Below are positions 44,180-48,992 of a stretch of 48,992 bases of DNA, piece after piece (the stretch's first letter is position 1; every line of letters begins with the position of its first letter). The notes below the pieces were generated by a model. That model did not search any database and had not been told where the DNA came from. It saw nothing but the letters and a program-made list of their open reading frames with translations. Position numbers and translations under genes: made by a program. Origin of the DNA: Lingula anatina (lineage: Eukaryota; Brachiopoda; Lingulata; Lingulida; Lingulidae); assembly GCF_001039355.2 (NCBI RefSeq), contig NW_019775410.1, positions 246,326 through 295,317 on the forward strand, given 5' to 3'.

Positions 44180-46070
44180 ACAATAATTGCACACACGCTG
44201 TTAGATACGTGACCCTTAACGAGCACATGCTAATGCTAATTTTGTGTAAATTTGGTGATATTTGCATTTGGCGGTGTCTTTTTAACTTAACAGACATTTC
44301 TTTACCTCTGAACTCACAGACAAACACTAGAATACAGGAGGTGCATATTCTAAATTTGAATTAATATTACAAAATATAAATATTTTTACCGCTATTTGGT
44401 ATTTTCTGAACGATTATTCACGTAAGATATGGTATCTGAAATAAAAAACAAGTCAGCAAAGCTGTCAAATGTACAGACAAAAAGAAGAAAATAATAATTC
44501 TCAAAATAGAATACTGTCAATTCTGATGCAATAATACATTAAAATTAACTGCAAAGTCAACTTCAAATTTTAATTATGCACAACAGGTGATACCGATGAA
44601 AGTATAAGGATAAGGTTTCAGGGCCATGAGAGTTAAAGTACACACTTAGAAAGAGCCAGACCGAGAAAAATGAAAATTTCACACGAAAATTGCATTAATC
44701 CAATAAAAATGATAATCCAATAGAGCTGGTTTTCTTATTTGATCTGTATGTCAAGAAGAGTAAGTGACATGATTTTTCTTTAATGGTCACTATGAAGGCA
44801 GTGCCCAAATTGGGGTTTCTTCAAATTTGATGCAATATTACATAATGCATAACAGCATAATGACCATCAATTATGACTAGCACAGGTTTTCATAGCCCAT
44901 GGAAGTTAAAGTTACACCTTAAATTTTCGCGAAAAAATGTATAACTTCCAGAAAAATTAATCAAGTTCCATGTTTCTTTTCTGTAAGTGTGAGAAGAGTA
45001 AGTGGCATGGTTTTGCTTTAATGATCACTATGGCGGCAGTGCCCAAAACAGGGTTTACTTCAATTGTGATGCAATATTACATAATGCTTAACAGTATAAT
45101 GACCATCAATTTTTAATAATAAAATAAATGTATCACAGATATTCAGAAAATGTGACAAGCTGAAGTTTTCAAGTCCATGGAAGTTCAGAGTCAAACCTTG
45201 AAATGCCAAAATGTAAACAAGAGAACTGTATTGAAATGGATTTATTTCCATTTTCAACACCTTTTTTACATAACACAAAATAATCGATTTCCTGTTATTT
45301 TTAAATGATCAACTAAGTAAATTGTTGACATAGCAAAAAATATCAATAGAACAATTTTAAATGTCCAATTTGCTCCATTCTGAGATTCTGAACATAGTGA
45401 ACGATTGAATCTGACAAACTATAAAGGTATGAGTTTATTTCCATTTTTGACACTTTATTACACAATAACAGGTTTACCATCATTTATATGATCAACTAAC
45501 AATATTGTTAAGATGCAGAAAATGTCAAAATAACACCTTTACATATCTAATTAGTTAAAAAATGAGACTGTTAACATGCCTAAGAATTAAATCCGAGGAA
45601 AAAACACTTATTTACAAAAAAGGTATAACTTCACCAAAACTTAACCGATCAATCTTAATCTGTATTTCAGTAATACTGATAACTCCTGTGAATTTCAAGA
45701 CAATTGGCTAATCGATTTTCCTTGAAATGTGTTATCAGTGCTGCATATATGCTGAAAAAAGTGAAAAAACAGCATAACTTTGATAAAAATGGCCCGATCA
45801 TGCTGATTTTCGAACTTGACCTGCGTATTATGAATATTCATCAGTTCTGTAAGTTTCAAGCCAAAAGGTAAAACAGTTTTTCACTTATCGTGTTATCGGT
45901 GAAAGTGCACGGCGACGACGATGGCGACGACAGACGCAGGTGATGGCTATACAGTATGTACAGACACAGCTGTGTCTGTACATAAAAAACATTATTTATA
46001 GCAGCATACAGCTGTGATCATCTGAAAATAAAAGCACATGGAATTTCGGGTAGGACAACCTTTTTGACCA
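44180..46070. repeat. Dispersed repeat split by a 1.5 kb insertion (44450-45985)
   Basis: 44180-44450 and 45986-46070 match 20010-20270 and 20270-20360, which are contiguous there. The sequence between them must have been inserted here or lost there. The inserted part itself contains a relative of 470-1790 (44600-45600), including an internal 233-bp-spaced duplication (gcagtgcccaaa, tgcaatattacataatgc), and a LINE/SINE-like tail. Confidence 0.65.
45600..45985 (+). repeat. LINE or SINE 3' tail-like segment ending in a perfect palindrome
   Basis: Phrases such as cataactttgataaaaatgg, gatcatgctgattttcgaac, ttgacctgcg-tatgaat, followed by gcgacgacgatggcgacgac and a short palindrome at 45957-45982, resemble the 3' ends of RTE-like LINEs and their SINEs in marine animals. 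Family assignment is by resemblance only. Confidence 0.45.
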
Positions 46071-47549
46071 ATGTTGCATACTGTCGATAATTCCCTTTCG
46101 TTCAGCGTCTGAGCGTGGGTAGATGGAATCGTACGGATTTAAGGCCGCCGCAGTGTCTACGATATTTTTCAAGCTGTGACTTTTGACAAGTTTTTGAAAT
46201 TGAAAGCCCGTAGACTGTAACCATACCGAGATGGCACTGCGCAATCCCCGCACGGGAATTGCATAGGTATTGTACGGGCATTGTATGGTGGACTTTTGTG
46301 CAAATTTTCCTTTGTATGTATATTTTCCTCTATTTTTCATCTATATTTCCGTTGCTTATTGTTTTCTTCTATTTATTTCTCACATTTCACTTTGTTTGCT
46401 CAGAATATTATATATGTCCTTTGTTTCTTTATTGTGCTTTAATATCAAAATTGCATGGAATGAATAGTTTGACAATTGTAAACAATTGTGTCCCATATTT
46501 AAAGCTCTAGTTCTTTTCACTAATCACAGCAAACCTTAAAATACAATGAAATTTGTTTCAGGAACAGTGGTCTTTTAAAAAGACACCATTTGTCAAAATA
46601 ACGAATGATCGGACACTAGTTAGTAAACCATTGACATACCAGCAGATACCTGCCTTCAACCAATGTTTATAAATTAAAATAATTTTATTTTCTTTTTTTA
46701 TATTTTAAACATGAAAAGTGGTGGTGTTAAGAGATCCTTTTCATTGTTATAAATTATATTATTTTTAAACTCTACCAATGCATTTTTATTGATATAATCA
46801 GAGCCACAACATTGAAATTGATCTATGTCTATTTTGGATAAAATGTTGCTATGTTTTATCTTCTCTTATTAATCTTCTTGACCATATATTTGTTAAAGAT
46901 TAGTATAGGTAAAAGCTTGTATATTTGTCAGTTCAGACCAGCATAAGATTAATCTTTATTTAGTGCACTTTTTGGCTCTGTGTGTAGGGCAGTTCCAGAT
47001 TAAATGGAATACAAATTTCTCTGGCTCTTTTACTTGGTCATGATTTTAAGTTGGAAGAAAGCTAAAAATATGATTTATGTAGCCAGCTTCTCTCACATCT
47101 TATGGCCTTTTATTTTCATTTGTGCCATCTTTTTGCTCCTAAAGCTGTTGTGATTCCTCATATTTTTCGTAATCAATCTTGGTTACACTGATTAACCTAC
47201 TTTAATATATTTATATTATGGTAGTTATATAGTTTGGGGGATGTTATATTATCTCCCCAGTTTTGTAACTTTATATCTTATTAGTTTTCATCATTAATAA
47301 ATGACAATTTTCAGTCATATGGACTTATCTTATTTACATTGGAGCAAAAAAAGATCTTCGTTGTGCTTGTGAACATTTGGCTACATAAAACTACAATTAA
47401 GATAATTAATTGCATTTATGTAGGAAATGGTTTGTTTTTAGTGGTAGTAATAACTTTGTTAATAATACATCAGTGTTTTGTTTATAATTTTGGGGCTTGT
47501 GTCTGCACATTTTGACCTTCAGTAGTTGACCAAGGCAAGGTGATAACAC
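46071..47549. other. Intergenic, nothing recognised
   Basis: An 114-codon minus-strand open frame (46340-45996) overlaps repeat sequence and shows no domain. Other frames are short. Sequence is AT-rich with no structure noted. Confidence 0.5.
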
Positions 47550-47855
47550 ATGTCCGGGTTACTGAAATGTCTTAGATGCTGTGTATCTAGGCACACACAT
47601 TTATTTGTTATGAAAGATGTAAATCTGTCATTACTTCTTCTAAATCTTTGTCATATTTGTGCAGCTGCTGCACTTCTACAGAAATGGGCACTGGTAGTGA
47701 GCAGCGGACATAGCTCAGGGACAATGGTACTAATGACCCCCGAATTCAGTCTTAGCAGCAATGTGGTCACATCATTATCTTCAAATACAACATCAGGGCA
47801 CTTTACTAATTTGTGTATTCTTCATCAATTTCTTAACTTAAATATATGTTACTAA
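47550..47855 (+). other. Possible 3'-terminal exon of an unknown plus-strand gene
   Basis: The frame is open for 101 codons. A good acceptor (catatttgtgcag|) at 47664 would start an exon AAALLQKWALVVSSGHSSGT with a Ser/Thr-rich run and stop at 47855. A polyadenylation signal AATAAA follows at about 47928. The peptide has no recognised domain. This is a structural guess. Confidence 0.2.
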
Positions 47856-47925
47856 TAGTATGTCAGTACAAGGATTTCAACACGACACATTATCAGGTTC
47901 AACATATTTTAATGATCTACACATG

Positions 47926-47933
47926 AAATAAAA
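47926..47933 (+). promoter_or_regulatory. Possible polyadenylation signal AATAAA
   Basis: gaaataaaatg lies about 75 bp after the 47855 stop. Chance occurrence in AT-rich DNA is quite possible. Confidence 0.25.
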
Positions 47934-48795
47934 TGCACATGTAAATTTCCCCCAAAAAATATACACATTTATATATATTTATATGGGGCTCTTTTTTTCA
48001 AATCCCACATGGCACCCTGCCATGAGAAAATCGTCTTCACTGCTTCAGAATCAAATGGCACTGTCAACATCCTTACGGAGCAAAGCACAAGCAATTGCTG
48101 AAGTTCAGGCATAGGAAGCCAATCTCAACCCAGTGTTCATGAAGATAAGCATATGTAACACTTCCTTTGGTCAAACAACCATTGGCCTTGCATTCATTAA
48201 CAAGTGAGGAGGCAAGATTTAACAGACTTTAAGTGTAGACACTATAAGTAAGATTTCCTAGGCCGGCCTGGTCTGATTTGCAGCATGCAAAAAGAAATAA
48301 CGACAGCAAAGATGGCAACTGGCAGCTAAATTACTCTGTATATGATTGACAGGTTGGGCGGCACAATTCGCCATCTCATTTTAAAGGGCTGCACATGTGG
48401 AACATCATCACCATGTCTGCAACTCCCCAAACAAATTCACCTGGAGGCAGAGCTGCCATTTGCTAGCTGCTCTCTGGCAACAAGAGAGGTTTGTAAGGAA
48501 ATAAATTAAGAACTCTCTCTAACACTGGAAACAATGACCCCTTCACAATAACAGTCCATATAACTTCAGTTCCACCAAAGACGAATTTCTAAATGGAAAC
48601 CGCATTAATCCACTTGTCAGTCAGTGATGTAATGATGTCAACACCAACAAACAGAATGTATCCACCAGTTCCAGACTTTATGTCCAAATGCTGGGGGATG
48701 ACCCAGAATAAAACAAAATTATCTCTTGCTGTTGCTCCTCTTCTTTGATGAGAAGTGTCTTATGAGCACTGAAGTCTGTCTGTGACACTGTCACA

Positions 48796-48855
48796 TTACA
48801 ATTCCATAGTCTGTAAGCTACGGCATTTCCCTATGCCACGTAATTGTAAATTTTT
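48796..48855 (-). other. Possible 3'-terminal exon of a minus-strand gene entering from the right
   Basis: On the minus strand a strong acceptor (cattttttttttcag|) opens KNLQLRGIGKCRSLQTMEL and a stop. A second frame in the same stretch reads NCNVTVSQTDFSAHKTLL, faintly like a BTB start. About 0.9 kb of non-repetitive, moderately GC sequence downstream (47950-48790) would suit a 3' UTR. No domain confirms it. Confidence 0.2.
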
Positions 48856-48992
48856 CTGAAAAAAAAAATGAAAATTTTGAATAGCATGTACCTAAATTAG
48901 TGTTGTAAATGTAAAAATGTCCCTAGAGCAAAGTGATTTCACAAAACTTCACCACAAATTCTTTGTAAACCCTTTTTAACTTATTCCTTCAA

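Noticed and set aside
45996-46340. 114-codon minus-strand frame
   Set aside because: It overlaps the end of a dispersed repeat and has no recognised motif; kept only as unassigned intergenic sequence.

Overview
This is a stretch of animal nuclear genome. It has long AT-rich introns, spliced coding exons bounded by GT/AG, and a dense load of retrotransposons, terminal-inverted-repeat (TIR) elements and simple repeats. The element mix (a DIRS-type tyrosine-recombinase retrotransposon, an L1/Tx1-type LINE, a LINE with a restriction-like endonuclease, many small palindromic elements) and the recurrent taggcctac words suggest an invertebrate deuterostome, perhaps an echinoderm or hemichordate. That placement is an inference, not a proof.

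The only confidently recognised host gene is MCCC1, the biotin-carboxylase subunit of mitochondrial 3-methylcrotonyl-CoA carboxylase (leucine breakdown). It lies on the minus strand. Eight exons are visible: exon 1 (22574-22528, transit peptide start), exon 2 (19629-19455), exon 3 (16508-16413), exon 4 (15836-15715), exon 5 (15420-15273), exon 6 (14999-14878), exon 7 (13953-13842) and exon 8 (2035-1954). All junction phases agree, giving about 301 codons. The gene runs off the left edge, so the rest of the carboxylase domain and the biotin carrier domain are outside the window.

Intron 7 (2036-13841) carries a decayed DIRS-like retrotransposon (2153-8121). Its architecture of inverted ends plus an internal complementary region is still readable, and its recombinase gene is broken by a nested 1.5 kb element inserted at TTAA. 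Next to it is a 2.47 kb TIR element (8364-10829) with six direct copies of a CTAACCTCCGTTACG-like word, then a three-copy tandem repeat of about 368 bp. Several MCCC1 splice sites sit inside or against minisatellites: a 68-bp unit at the exon 4 acceptor, a 30-bp unit at the exon 7 donor and a 24-bp unit beside the exon 7 acceptor.

Upstream of MCCC1 (22.6-49 kb) the window is mostly repeats. There is an L1/Tx1-type LINE (24765-28480, minus), a microsatellite, a LINE with a restriction-like endonuclease (30985-32722, minus) whose RT active site reads YMGD, and a TIR element (33793-34700). A 2.9 kb segment is duplicated in direct orientation (36101-39011 and 40905-43813) and contains a truncated LINE tail. 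The spacer holds a GC-rich TIR element (39012-40172). Two further dispersed repeat families and weak candidates for terminal exons of neighbouring genes fill 44-49 kb. No tRNA, rRNA or CRISPR was recognised.
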